Shown piece by piece: positions 11,331 through 22,464 of a stretch of 64,000 nt of DNA; positions within the stretch are counted from its first letter, which is position 1, and each line of letters begins with the position of its first letter. The translations under genes were made by a program, and so were the position numbers. Under the pieces are notes generated by a model. That model was not told where the DNA came from. It worked only from the letters and a program-made list of their open reading frames with translations, and did no database searches. Location of the stretch: assembly GCA_015501585.1 (NCBI GenBank), contig JADNRY010000202.1, positions 46,936 to 110,935 on the forward strand, read 5' to 3'. This DNA comes from Rhodocollybia butyracea (lineage: Eukaryota; Basidiomycota; Agaricomycetes; Agaricales; Omphalotaceae).

Positions 11331-12802
11331 AATTATTTGAGTGAGGACGATGTACAGTCTGGGTTTTATAGTGAAATGAAAATCAGTAGAGCGCTCATTA
11401 TTTTAGCGAATTTAGCCGTCAATTGTTTATTTAAACGAAATTTAGCCGGCCATCAGTTCTCGCAGGTTCTCGCATCCCCTTAAGAGAATCAAGCGCTCAC
11501 TGTGACGCCCCTTGCAAGAAGTTTTTCAAAATCTACCATGTCCTACCAGTATTGCTGGTGGAGGGGTGGAGGAGTAGGAGAGGTGTTCGGGAGTATTAGG
11601 TACTGTAAAGGGCGTTGGGATGGAGCAATGAAGATGAAGGAGTTGCGTTTATTACTCGGACTCCGATACGAGCCCAGATAGTTTGTTCTGCCTACTAAGT
11701 GGTCCTCGTATCTCTATCCAAGTGATAACTTTTTGACGGTGTCTAGACTACTATGTTAGTGTTGCTATTGGCTGTAGACCGGTAGCGCACAGGCAGACCT
11801 GGAACCTCCAGGTCCAACCTAATCAGTCCATTCTATACACGAGGTCAGACTTCACATTTACGATCGCCAACTTCAAACCAGATGCCATTCAAGTTGTCAG
11901 CGACCGTTGTGCGGCACTTGGCTTCGTTGAGTTTATTTCCAACACAAATCTTTCCCTAGAATCGTTTTTAAACCAGTGAAAGGGAAGTTTCGTATTTTAC
12001 CAAACTCCTTTTCTGCGGTCCTATGGTGTGCCTCGGCATCCAGCGTCGCGAAGAAGTGAGTCAACAGCCGTACCGAATTTAATCAAATCCTCAGTACATT
12101 TAAGATCCTCTTACCATTACTGGCAGGCATTACGAGGGTACATATATTACTCTTGCTGGTGGGTTGCGATGAAGGGTGTGTAAACCTAGAGATGTCTCAT
12201 TCTTTCAGTTAGTACTTGGTTAGTACCAGTAGATCTGGAATATCAATGCATCACGGCCACCATCGGAGCTCTACTACATGGCACGCCCCAAAGCCTACAC
12301 TACAACGACGGTGCTGGATACTGCCTGGCAATGATGTGGTTAAGTCCGCCTGACAATTTTTGTCTGGAAGGCTGCTGGAAGGGCGTGTTGGCCAGTGTTG
12401 TTTACAACTTTACAAGTTGATATTCTTCTTTTATTGATAAGGCAAGCGGCGGGGACGGTACAGTCGACCTTCGGGAGTGAAGGAAATCGCGACAACATGG
12501 TACGGATGAAAGAACGATTAGATTACCTAATGCGTAACAGAGTATAAGTAACTACTGTAGAACGACCGAGCACAAGAACATATGGTCTAACATTTATTAT
12601 CAACCCGCTGGCTCTAACTTTAACGGTGTTGTACCATATTTTCCCTCCCATTGCTTCTATACCTAGCCACCTAAGCCTCCCAATAAAAAATAGTCAAGTG
12701 CGTGCGGTCCAAGGCGGTCCGGCGCTCAAGCGCTCGGACCGCGTGTTTTTTTTTTTGGTAATTTTTGTTTCTTGCAGCTTTCGGAATTGACTGTCTCATG
12801 CC
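11331..12802. other. 1.5-kb intergenic region, no gene recognised
   Basis: Upstream of both the flavin monooxygenase (-) and the DEAH helicase (+). No open frame with protein-like content was found. It holds a GC-rich hairpin at 12714-12742 and a weak stem-loop at 11798-11816. Confidence 0.5.
12714..12742. repeat. GC-rich hairpin followed by a T10 tract
   Basis: Inverted repeat: left arm GCGGTCCGGCGCT, right arm AGCGCTCGGACCGC, differing by one bulged base, with almost no loop. A shorter echo (GTGCGGTCC) precedes it, and a run of T follows at 12746-12755. It sits 60 bp upstream of the helicase ATG, so it lies in that gene's 5' leader or promoter. Confidence 0.7.
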
Positions 12803-15524
12803 ATGTCTGTCGCGGTCAAACAATCACCCCTTTTTAATGACCGAAAATCTTTCAAACGTTCCAGACCATCATGGGTAGACGATGGTAATGAGGACCGGAG
12901 GCAGAAAACACCATCGAAAGTGACTGGGCTCTCGCCAAATAGTCACCTCAAAAGTCCAAAGAAGGCCCGAAAGTCTCTTAATGGGTTTACTGGCCCTTCT
13001 AAGATAGAAGATAGCGGACGGGCATCCGTCAATGTTTCTAAGCCTCTACAAATCCAAGAGCAGCGTTCTAAACTCCCGATTGCAAAAGGTGAGGACACGG
13101 ACTATGTAGGATCATAACCATTTGGTCTCACTTCTACTACTAGGCAAGGAAGCCTTGATTCGGGAATTCCGGGAAAACGATGTGACTGTACTACTAGGAG
13201 AAACTGGATCAGGAAAGACTACTCGTACGTCCTCCATTTTAGGTTATAGTGTATATCTTACTATGCTTCTAGAGGTTCCCCAGTATCTACTAGAGTCTGG
13301 GCTGGCAGGAGACGGAATAATTGCAGTAACTCAGCCTCGAAAGGTTGCGGCTACATCTCTTGCTGCGCGTGTCGCAACAGAACAAAACGTAAACCTTGGG
13401 TCTTCAGTTGGATATTCCGTCCGTTTCGATGAGCGGTTCAGCCCAGAAACTCGGATAAAGTACATGACCGACGGTATGATCGTGCGCGAGCTCATGTCCG
13501 ACTCGTTATTGAGCAAATACAGTGTCGTTATCGTGGATGAAGCTCACGAACGATCGCTAAGGACCGACCTTCTAATTGCCAATCTCAAAACTATCCTGCG
13601 ACAACGCAATAACATCCAGGATGTCAAGGGAAAGGGGAAAGTTAAAGGGAATGCGTCTAATCCTCTCAAAGTCATCATCATGAGCGCAACTCTTGATGCT
13701 GAAAAATTTGGTCTATTTTTCGAGGGGTGGGTCAATTCTCTTTACTCTCTTCGGATTCTCACCTTCTGATCAAACGACCAGCGCAAAAATTCTTTACGTT
13801 CAAGGTCGGCAGCACCCAGTCAAAATATACCACTCCTCCCAAGGGCAAGTTGACTACGTGGACGCAGCAATGCGTACCTTCTTTCAAATACATACCGACT
13901 ATCCACCTGGCGACGTCCTGATATTTCTACCAGGTATGTGTATGCTTCTTGCTTTTAACGGCTACTAATTCTCACTTCAGGGCAAGAAGACATTGAAAGT
14001 TTGGAGAAAACCATTCAAATATACTCTAATCAACTACCACATGACCACATGTTGGTATGTCTTATTTGAGTTGCGTTATTGAGGTTCATCATCATAATTT
14101 CTGCTTCATAGGTATTAACATGTCCCATGTACGCGTCGCAAGCTGCTGGTCAGAACTCCAAAGTCTTCCATCCCACGCCTCCCAACACTCGAAAATGTAT
14201 ACTGGCGACCAATATCGCGGAGACTTCTATCACAATACCTGGGGTGAAATATGTCATCGACACAGGAAAGTGTAAGGAGAAACGATATCTCGCGAGGAAT
14301 ACAGGGGGAGGTAAGAGTTGCTTTCAAGTACGGAACCCTGCCTCACATGGTTTTGTAGGTTTTGATACACTTTTAATAAGAGATATAACCCAATCATCTG
14401 CGATGCAACGAGCTGGCCGAGCCGGTCGAGAAGTATGATGAGCACTAGCATACTTTTTTTTTGGTGGCTGACACAAATTCCAGGGAGCGGGACACTGTTT
14501 CCGACTGTACACAGAAGATGCTTTCAAAGCAATGGCTCTTTCTGCTGAGCCAGAAATCATGCGCTGTAGTCTTTCCTCAAGCCTTCTCCAGCTCAAATGT
14601 TTAGGACAAGATCTCGAAACACTAGATCTCATGGATCAACCGGCAGATGAATCAAGTACGTCTCTGAGCTTGTCTGTCACCGTGTCATAAACAATGTTCA
14701 AAACAGTGAAATCATCGCTTATTGTGCTATTTTTACTGGGTGCACTCGACCGCGAGAAGGAAATTACTTCTGTAGGACGACAAATGGCTGCATTTCCTCT
14801 GGAACCAGTCTACAGCCGCGCCGTTATCGCCTCTACAGAATACGGATGTACACAAGAAGTGCTAGATATTGTCTCGGTCTTATCTGCGTCATCCAAACTC
14901 TTTGTCGAAAGTTCTGAGCAACGCGACGCTGTATCAGAAGCCCGCCAAAAGTTTCGACACGTTTGTGGCGACCACCTCACGATTCTCAACGTAGTCAAGG
15001 CATATCAAGAGATTGCACAGTCGGAAAGCAAGAGTGGTAGGAAAGAATGGTGCAGACGTCATTTTTTAAATGAGCGCGCGTTATTAGAGGCAAACGATAT
15101 TCGGGACCAGCTCAGGCAAACGTGTCAGAGACTGGGTATCGACCATCGAGTTTCTTGTGGTGAGAAGGATGACCCCGTGATCCAAAGCCTCGGACATGGA
15201 CTAGCGTTGAATATGGCACTTCTGCAGCCAGATGGTTTCTATAAACAGGCCATTGGACAGTCGGTATGGACAGTTACTTTCGCCTATCAGAATAATGTTG
15301 AGCGCCATTACAGGTTGTCAAGATACACCCTAGTTCGACACTTTGCGACAAAAAGACCCCAGCAATCATCTACGATGAGTTGGTAAGTCCCTTGTTATCT
15401 CATTTACCCTCATGATGTTCTTACCGTACGATAGGTGTACACGAATCAGATTTATGCTCGCGGTGTATCAAAAATCCCGAAATCCTTTATTCTCACTTTT
15501 GGGACGCTTAAGCTACAGAGCTAA
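12803..15524 (+). CDS. DEAH-box RNA helicase (DHX33/PRP-like)
   Basis: ATP-dependent RNA helicase. A basic, low-complexity N-terminus (MSVAVKQSPLFNDRKSFKRS) precedes the core: motif I GETGSGKTTQVPQYLLESG (an intron splits it after TT), Ia TQPRKVAATSLAARVA, Ib YMTDGMIVRELMSD, motif II DEAHERSLRTDLL, motif III MSATLDAEKF, motif IV LIFLPGQEDIESLE, motif V TNIAETSITIPGVKYVIDTG and motif VI QRAGRAGREGAGHCFRLY. The winged-helix, ratchet and OB regions follow (LGALDREKEITSVGRQMAAF, ALLQPDGFYKQAIG). The C-terminus after IIYDELVYTNQIYARGVSKI is short. DHX33-type helicases act in ribosome or RNA processing; the exact orthologue is not certain. No frame break was seen. Confidence 0.88.
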
Positions 15525-15638
15525 TTTCTGAATGCCTTCGCAACTACAAGCGTTCACATCGTAGTAATTACAATTACAAGACAACAAAGGATTACTCTAA
15601 ACTTGTTACAAAGTATTACCGGTACTTATGTCCAAGAC

Positions 15639-17423
15639 TTAGTTGGTCTCTGCATAAGTGTCCGGGGTGGTGGCGATGCCAACGCGTGAGTTGGTAGTAT
15701 CGAAGATAGAATAAAAACGCTGGAGCCAGGTGAAGCCATCTACGAATTTTATAATTCCTTGTGAGGATCGAATCGAAGACACTCACTGATAAAACTGAGT
15801 CCGCTCGTGCCTACAGGACCTATATTCGCGAAGACGCAATAGATCGAGTCGCTATCGCCCCCAAGAGCACTGTTGAGTGCTCTGGGCCAAATCTGTGCAT
15901 TAGGCGTCAACTCGAAGCATGTCTGTGAAAGAAAGTATTTCAGTTTGAATATTTCAGTTTGGATCTGTGACGAACGATTGTCACTTACATCTCCGATGTT
16001 GAAATACATGCTCTCGAGATTCTCAAACTGTTTGGGAGTTAGCTTGAGAAGGCCAGTAGCTTGGTCTGGTGTCGCTCCAGTGCTGTCTTGATAGGCCTTG
16101 AAGGCGTCGTCGGGGATCATGATCAACGTAGTGCCGGTGTCTAGCCAAGTATGAGAATATGTATCACGTCGCAATGGCAAAATGCACGAACCAACAATTC
16201 CAGCGCACTGCTCGAGCATCATTTTTTTCCCTGAGCCATAGGCAATGCTTTGATCAATACCTTGGGTTCGACGACGTGATTTCAGTATTAGCTAGAAACC
16301 ATAGGCGGAAGGTACAAACCCCAATACTTCGAAGCAGGCGAGGTGGTGGTGATGGGAACGTAAGTAATTTCAGAAGCGATTCTAGCGCGCAATGATAAGC
16401 ATGTGAAGGAATATCGGTGATGGACCAACTTGGTCCTGTCGAGCTTGCTACCGAAACAAAGTTCACCATTGGCCAAGTTGCCGTTCCCTCCAGACGTCGG
16501 GTTGTACGAGATACCAATGCATTCGGTGTCAAGAGTTCCTTGCTTGAAGAGGTTATCGGTCACGGTAGCTGACGCCCTCCGAGTCGTCAGAACGTATTGA
16601 CAGTGAAGTGATGAAAGCACCCCTCACGGATCGAGTCGATTCCTTCCACAGTTTGATTCGTCAACGAAACTGGACCAATACCTACATCGAGAGGTTGTTA
16701 GAACGTAGTAACAGATGGTACCGTACTGTTACTGACCAAGAATGCCGTCTATTCCTTTGAAGCCTTGCGCCGTGTTCGCAACAGCAAACGATTGTTTGTC
16801 GACCTTCAAGCTATCTCCGAGAATAACCGGGCCTTCGTATTCTGTTCCTTCGAAGCTGCCAGAGCCGTACCCGACTTTCACAGTCTTGCGAGTGCTACGT
16901 GACAAAACATGAGTGATTGAACAAAAGAAAAATAAACACGATTGACCTAACACACGACGAACTGGGCTGGAAGCTCTTATTGGCTCCACACCATGTGTTG
17001 CTGGATCCTATAAAGGTGTTCCAGAGGGAAAGCAAGAATATTAAACGCGTCGATCTACATACCAGTGTCAATGAGCAGGTTGAAATCATTACCGCCGATG
17101 TTGCAAGGCATATTGTACGTGACCGCTGTGGAAAAATGAGACAGTTTTGTTGGATATATGCGCTGGCACTACTCACTCGCATCGTCGACGGTAATGACGT
17201 GTTGGCCGTTGGACGAAGCAGGCTGGGAGCCAGTACCGGTGCTAACGCCAGAGCCACTCTCGGGTTGGCACTTGTTTCGAGCTTCGTGGACAGCGCGAGG
17301 GCCGTGAGCAATAGTTTGAGGAGAGCAGTGCTTCTGAGCGCGACGAAGATCTTTTTCGACAATACCTCGAAGATGCTCGACAGAGAGCTGAGATGTGATT
17401 GGAATCGAGTTGATAACGACCAT
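15639..17423 (-). CDS. Pepsin-like aspartic protease (A1), no signal peptide
   Basis: Start MVVINSIPITSQLS at 17423, stop at 15639-15641. First catalytic region LLIDTG and SSNTWCGA; flap region VGYGSGSFEGTEYEG; GIDGILG; second catalytic DTGTTLIMIPDDAF, completed across an intron near 16142-16196; C-terminal FYSIFDTTNSRVGIATTP. This is the polyporopepsin-like group of basidiomycete proteases. A propeptide-like stretch (VEHLRGIVEKDLRRAQKHC) follows the start directly, without a hydrophobic leader. A TATA element 80 bp upstream argues against a missing 5' exon. A paralogue lies at 23134-25015. It converges on the helicase gene, with 114 bp between stops. Confidence 0.85.
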
Positions 17424-17501
17424 GGTCAAAAGTTATATGATGAAGGATGATAGCGGAAAGAAAAGAAAGACGTTAAGCGGAAGTTTTCGAAAACTGCAGG
17501 T

Positions 17502-17512
17502 CCTTTTATACC
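17502..17512 (-). promoter_or_regulatory. TATA box of the first aspartic protease
   Basis: On the minus strand GGTATAAAAGG, about 80 bp upstream of the ATG at 17423. The paralogue has the same GGTATAAAAAG core at 25145-25155. Confidence 0.55.
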
Positions 17513-19147
17513 TAGGATCGATAGTAGCTACGTGGGAAAGAAGCCTGTCATCGGAAGCCCAAGACGCGTCAAGCCCCCCAGGTGATCGCGTCGACTGGTC
17601 TGACGGCAAATTAAAGCAATGGATTTTGACTCTCAAGGCAGGGCCTTGGCGCAAACACCAGCATCATCACTTTCGGACAGGAAGGAATAACACATGAGAA
17701 AAAGTTAGCGCCGGTGCTCTTATGATATTCGTCTGTCAGTCTCTGCATTACTCCGTTTGGAACGAACTTACGGACGAAGGGGCTTGGAGCGAACCTACAG
17801 TGACACAGCACCGATACTAGTACTACGGCTATGGATACTGTTACTGATGAGATGTTGGAGATATTGATGTCAACCAAGCAACTGGTAATTTTCTCGGCAA
17901 CTAGCTGAGTCCTGTGCCTAAATCTGAACGCTTAAGCTGGAACAGCATAAGAGGCGAATGTGCAAGCTCGCTCTCTCTTTCAAGCGCCAAAATGACGTCA
18001 CACATCTGCATTTAAGGAAAATAGACGCTCAACTAATTTCAAAATTCAAAAGTCGTGGTTGATACTATAATTACAGAACATCCGAAGTCATGTACATACT
18101 CTTTTACGAGTCCTGAATGTAATGAAGGCTCGTCCTTATGGCGGGTTTCGGCGTGAGAATTTGTCCGAATTGAGCCTGATCTCGTCCAAATCGGGTTGAC
18201 CTAATAAGGAGATTTAGTTTCGATATATTTAGGATGTCAAAGCGTTGGCCATGTGACGTTAGTTGCTCATTCCGTCCTCCCTTCTCTTTTCTCGTTTGTT
18301 TCACGCAACTAGGTTACTCAATCATCTTTCCAGCTAATAACAACAATAAGAATATGCGTGTTTCTGATAGATTTTCAGATCGACAACTCCGTTTACAGCG
18401 CGCTTATTTCTTAAGATCTTCTCTTCCATCCTTCATCGTTCAAGCTTCAAGTGCGGGATTGCTCCAACCCTCAGCCAACACGGGACCCAATCAAATCCGG
18501 AGATTAACCATGGACAGGCTGCAGTAATTTTCCAGCACACGGCATTATTGAAGCATCCAGATTGTATGTCACAACTGGATTTTACCCCTACGCCTGTCTT
18601 GGCCTTTCTCGGCACTTGAAAAAGCAGGAGAACATCTCAACATCCTCTTACTAACTTCCCAAATTGTACCAGCTTATGTTGACTGGCATCATTTATGGAC
18701 ACACCCAAACTCAGCCATCTCTTGACTTTCATTGCCTTCCTTTCCCTCTATTTTTCTTCTCTGCCCTTTCCTTCCAATCACTGGTCAGGACCTTGACTGC
18801 CATGTTCTTTTCCAATGTAGTACCTGCTTAGCAAGTCATGTCTCATCTTTTGGATCACATTCCTTACAACTGCATTGCCATGAGCAGGTCACAGGTTGAT
18901 TTGGAGATTTGGGACACTCCGGGATGGTGTTGAAAGGGCAGGAGGATTAGCAGGTGGAATATGGATGGGCTTTCATGCCTCTGGAGGTTGCTGAGCAGCT
19001 AAGCCAGGCTCTCGATGATTTCACAATGGGATGTATCTGCCGTCAGAATTGACATTCTCAACTCGTCGGCTGGCCTTTCACAAAGGCCATTGTATCATCC
19101 AGCTCTACTAGTGTCATTGTTACATTCTTTCTACACGCATTTAGTGG
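17513..19147. other. Intergenic, holds one copy of a dispersed repeat
   Basis: No gene was recognised between the first aspartic protease and the LTR element. A 160-bp dispersed repeat lies at 18104-18262. The remainder shows no protein-like frame. Confidence 0.5.
18104..18262 (+). repeat. Dispersed repeat R1, copy 1
   Basis: Contains GAGTCCTGAATGTAATGAAG, CTCGTCCTTATGGCGGGTTT and GATATATTTAGGATGTCAAA. Two more copies occur in reverse orientation at 44862-45010 and at 45216-45284 plus 46113-46212, the latter split by a CACTA-type element. It is not coding, and no terminal inverted repeat is evident. Class unknown (solo LTR or short interspersed element possible). Confidence 0.75.
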
Positions 19148-19152
19148 GCACG

Positions 19153-19375
19153 TATAACGCGCCCTATGGGCAAAGTCCTTAGGAACACCGGTGAACACGA
19201 CAAATAGGATACTATTGTGTGTACGACGGTGTAAAAGACTGACTAGACTCTTAAGTAATCGTACGATACTTATAGTAACGGATTTATTATATAATTAATA
19301 ATAAATAGAAAGATAAGATAGACCGTTTGGTCTATCGGCGGTGTCTAGGATGACCGTATCACCGGAGGCGTTACA
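19153..19375 (-). repeat. 3' LTR of the gag-only element
   Basis: 223 bp, direct repeat of 22207-22459 but lacking a 30-nt segment present there near the TGTAAC end. In plus orientation it begins TATAACGCGCCCTATGGGC and ends GGAGGCGTTACA. Confidence 0.92.
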
Positions 19376-19388
19376 CCCTCCCCCACCA
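19376..19388 (-). other. Polypurine tract
   Basis: Minus-strand GGTGGGGGAGGG directly next to the TGTAAC end of the 3' LTR, the place where plus-strand DNA synthesis is primed in LTR retrotransposons. Confidence 0.75.
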
Positions 19389-19716
19389 GATTAACATCAG
19401 GGATGTGAATTGAAAATGGTAATGACATCATCACCATCCAAACCATTTCTAATTTGGTTTAACATAGAATGCTCCCACATCAAGTACGGGATTTAATTGA
19501 TGCGGCGCATCAGATTTTTGGACTTGTCCGAATCAAACGGTAGTGGGGCGTACCACTAGAGTATGATTTGATTCGGAAATGTCCGAATGTTCAACGCACA
19601 GACTTGGAAGTTTCCGAGTATTGCTTAATGAGGATTCTCAGTGAGAATCCGGGCTGAGGATAAGTAGTGATGCCCAGGTAAGGCATATTACCTGGGTGTT
19701 GGAATAACCCAATAAA

Positions 19717-21036
19717 TCATTCAGAAGGTTTATCCTTTCCGATACTTAAGGAGGTGTCCTCCTCGATTGGCTCAAGAACATTTTTAATGTTCTCGGTGTC
19801 CGACTCATCGGGGTGTTCTGATGATTCAAGTTCATCGTCTCTATTCCTAGAAGAGACATAATATTTAGTGAGGGCCGTGTGGTCCTCAATGCGTGTGACG
19901 GCTCTGACCATCACTTCTAATTTGGCATACTCCGGAATGATCCCCTCGTTTGTGAGTTGCCTGATAATATTGAAGGGTAATCCCTCAATGAACCGTTTCC
20001 GCATTGTTGCATCATCCGGTGTTTGGAGCATCCGTGATGCCCATCGTGTAAGTGAGGAATAATAATCCCTCACACCCGTATCGGGTGAATACTCAATAAG
20101 GTCAAACTGCCGTGCAGCTTGATGAATGGTCATTGCTTGGATGCAACGATCAAAGACACCAATGATGGCGCCTTCAAATGTCCACTTAAGGACAGTGCGG
20201 TGTATACCAGCGACTTCGTCATTATACCAGTCAAGGGCTTTGCCCTTTAGAAACATGCCAAGCACGGCAGTCCGTGTAGCATCGTAATCGTCACCGCACA
20301 TGCGGTTGACTACCATCCATTGGAGAAGTGACATTAGCCACCGCTCGAAGACATTGACATCCGGAGATGGAACTTTAAGAGCTTTACGGCTCTCAATGGG
20401 AGGGATAGGATTCCCTACCTTATCTCGAATTTGTTTACGGTACACTTTGTGTACCTTGTGTTTCCATTGGGAACGACATTTTGTCATCACCTGTTGTTTC
20501 TCGCATCTTAGATGCAAGTGAATGCAGTATTTTACGGCGCTCATTAGGAGTAATTTTACCCTTACGGTAGCAAATTTGTCTAGCCAAGAGGCATCAGACG
20601 AAGAGTCAGTATTTGACTCGGTATCACTAGAGTCAGATGATTCATCCGACCATGGCCTGCGTTTGCGGCCTTTGGATTTAGCACTCTTGTGCTTCCTCCC
20701 CCCTTCACGGGATTTTTTGCTAGGCGCTTTCGCTCCGGCATTATTGCTTGGTCCTGGAAAGGACTCAGCGGGTGGAATGTAAAATCGATCCCAGATTTCT
20801 CTGGGAGTAGTCAATTTATCAACGGGTATTCCGTCGACATTATATCCCACCATTTGGTCGGGAAGCCCAGATGGCGCGAATCCGAAATCTCGGAGACTGG
20901 TGTTATGTTGGCGTTGAATCGCTATGCGACTCATCCAATCTTTAGCTACTCCCAATGGAAGCGGCTGTGGTTGCAACTCAGCCAATACCGTTGGTACTGG
21001 CATTGAACTTGGCTCTGGCGCATTGCTGGGCGGCAA
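19717..21036 (-). CDS. Gag-like protein of the LTR element
   Basis: 439-residue open frame. A basic-serine linker (KHKSAKSKGRKRRPWSDESS) precedes a helical capsid-like region: FERWLMSLLQWMVVNRM, TAVLGMFLKGKALDWYNDEV, VFDRCIQAMTIHQAARQFDL, DYYSSLTRWASRML, MRKRFIEGLPFNIIRQL. This follows the pattern of the retrotransposon gag domain. No CCHC zinc knuckle was seen; the tail is acidic. The frame can be extended upstream past its first ATG and probably joins the two gag-proximal frames at 21063-22039. Confidence 0.75.
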   Translation of the reverse strand: MPPSNAPEPSSMPVPTVLAELQPQPLPLGVAKDWMSRIAIQRQHNTSLRDFGFAPSGLPDQMVGYNVDGIPVDKLTTPREIWDRFYIPPAESFPGPSNNAGAKAPSKKSREGGRKHKSAKSKGRKRRPWSDESSDSSDTESNTDSSSDASWLDKFATVRVKLLLMSAVKYCIHLHLRCEKQQVMTKCRSQWKHKVHKVYRKQIRDKVGNPIPPIESRKALKVPSPDVNVFERWLMSLLQWMVVNRMCGDDYDATRTAVLGMFLKGKALDWYNDEVAGIHRTVLKWTFEGAIIGVFDRCIQAMTIHQAARQFDLIEYSPDTGVRDYYSSLTRWASRMLQTPDDATMRKRFIEGLPFNIIRQLTNEGIIPEYAKLEVMVRAVTRIEDHTALTKYYVSSRNRDDELESSEHPDESDTENIKNVLEPIEEDTSLSIGKDKPSE

Positions 21037-21062
21037 TTTGGGCAGTCTTACGGTAGTGTGTA

Positions 21063-22039
21063 CTACCGGAGGGCAACACTTTGTGTCGCCGGGGCAATGG
21101 ATATGGTAGTAGGAACTACCGGAAGGATACTGTGTTGCGGTCCCATACTGGAATGATTTCCAGTAGTGTTTGGTACAACTACTGGAGGTGTAATAATATT
21201 GGGTACCATTGGCGCCCTTGCAGTAGGGAAGTACATTGTACTTTCCTGTGGTGGTATCGCTACTACCTGATTGAAGTTACGAGGTAACTTCGGTTCACTT
21301 TTAATGTTCACCGCGCTTTGTGGTGAGCAAGATTTGGTCACCGGTAATGGCCTGGGACCTCGCAGTGTCAGAGACGCTGCCTCCGCATTGGGACTCTGTC
21401 TCATGCGGGATGTGTAGATGGGTGTCGGTATAGTTACTGACACTGGTGCGTATTCCTGTCGGAATACAGGAACATGACGGGGTGACTTGGTCATCCCTTG
21501 TGAATACTGTTCGTCCAACAGTGATTGTTGGACTGACGGTGCCTTGGGCACAGTCTCACGCCATTGGCGTACCAAGTTGTTTGCCTCGGTAGGAACAGAT
21601 GGTGCTGCATTGTGCAATACCGGCGGTGTGACGGCAGGCCGTCTCGGTGTGGGTGCAGCAATAGTGTGATTCTATTGCTGTTTCTCGATGAAGAAGATCT
21701 TTCTTCATTAGATCGGATGCTAGATGCATCCCATTTCTCAGTTATATTGAGAATACGATTGAGTACTTGCGTACTCTTGTCGAGTGATGCCGCTACATCT
21801 TGTAGCGCAGAAGAAATCTCACTTAAACCCTCTTGGGTCGGCCGTTTCTTATGAATAGTCATATACTGTTCATTAGGTGGACTTTTGTCCTGCCTGTAGT
21901 GCCGTCCTTCAGACGCACGCACGGAATGAGTCGCTGATGCGACTGAATAGATTGATTGTGGTGACACGTCACCACGAATGGAAGGTGCGCGATCGCACAC
22001 GCTCCGATATGACTTCTCTGATTGATTTCGAGAGGTCAT
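21063..22039 (-). pseudogene. N-terminal gag region of the LTR element, split over two frames
   Basis: A first frame starts MTSRNQSEKSYRSVCDRA at 22039 and holds LSEISSALQDVAASLDKS. A second frame (to 21063) is Pro/Ser/Thr-rich with PVFRQEYAPVSVTIPTP. The switch near 21650-21670 and another near 21060-21090 break what looks like one long gag N-terminus. Introns or sequence errors could also explain the switches. No catalytic motif is present. Confidence 0.5.
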
Positions 22040-22206
22040 TGAGACAGCAAATGATATAGCGGGACGGAAAAATGGAGCGGGTTTGTGTAGATTGTGTAGT
22101 GAGTTGGAATACTGGTTGTTATACTTGTAGTATAACTGTTTTTAGCTTGTTAAACTAATAGCTTTGTGTTATTCACACAATAGTAATTTTTTGATGTTCA
22201 AAAAAG

Positions 22207-22459
22207 TATAACGCGCCCTATGGGCAAAGTCCTTAGGAACACCGGTGAACATGACAAATAGGATACTATTGTGTGTACGACGGTGTAAAAGACTGACTAG
22301 ACTCTTAAGTAATCGTACGATACTTATAGTAACGGATTTATTATATAATCAATAATAAATAGAAAGATAAGATAGACCGTTTGGTCTATCGGCGGTGTCT
22401 AGGATGACCGTATCGCCGGATACGGTCAGTGGTGATTATGGAGAGGCGGAGGCGTTACA
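22207..22459 (-). repeat. 5' LTR of the gag-only element
   Basis: 253 bp. Identical to the 3' LTR at all but three positions outside a 30-nt segment (about 22420-22450) that only this copy has. Confidence 0.92.
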
Positions 22460-22464
22460 GCACG

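Larger units (their letters stand above)
19153..22459 (-). mobile_element. Gag-only (non-autonomous) LTR retrotransposon with target duplication
   Basis: Bounded by two LTRs (19153-19375 and 22207-22459) that differ by three substitutions over about 210 bp plus a 30-nt length difference. Flanks carry a 5-bp target duplication GCACG (19148-19152 and 22460-22464). On the minus strand the LTR runs TGTAAC...GTTATA. A polypurine tract GGTGGGGGAGGG abuts the 3' LTR. The 2.8-kb interior encodes only gag-like reading frames; no protease, reverse transcriptase, RNase H or integrase was found. High LTR identity means a fairly recent insertion that must have used enzymes from another element. Confidence 0.9.

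Noticed and set aside
11798..11816. 7-bp stem-loop GACCTGG/CCAGGTC
   Set aside because: Too short to be meaningful alone.
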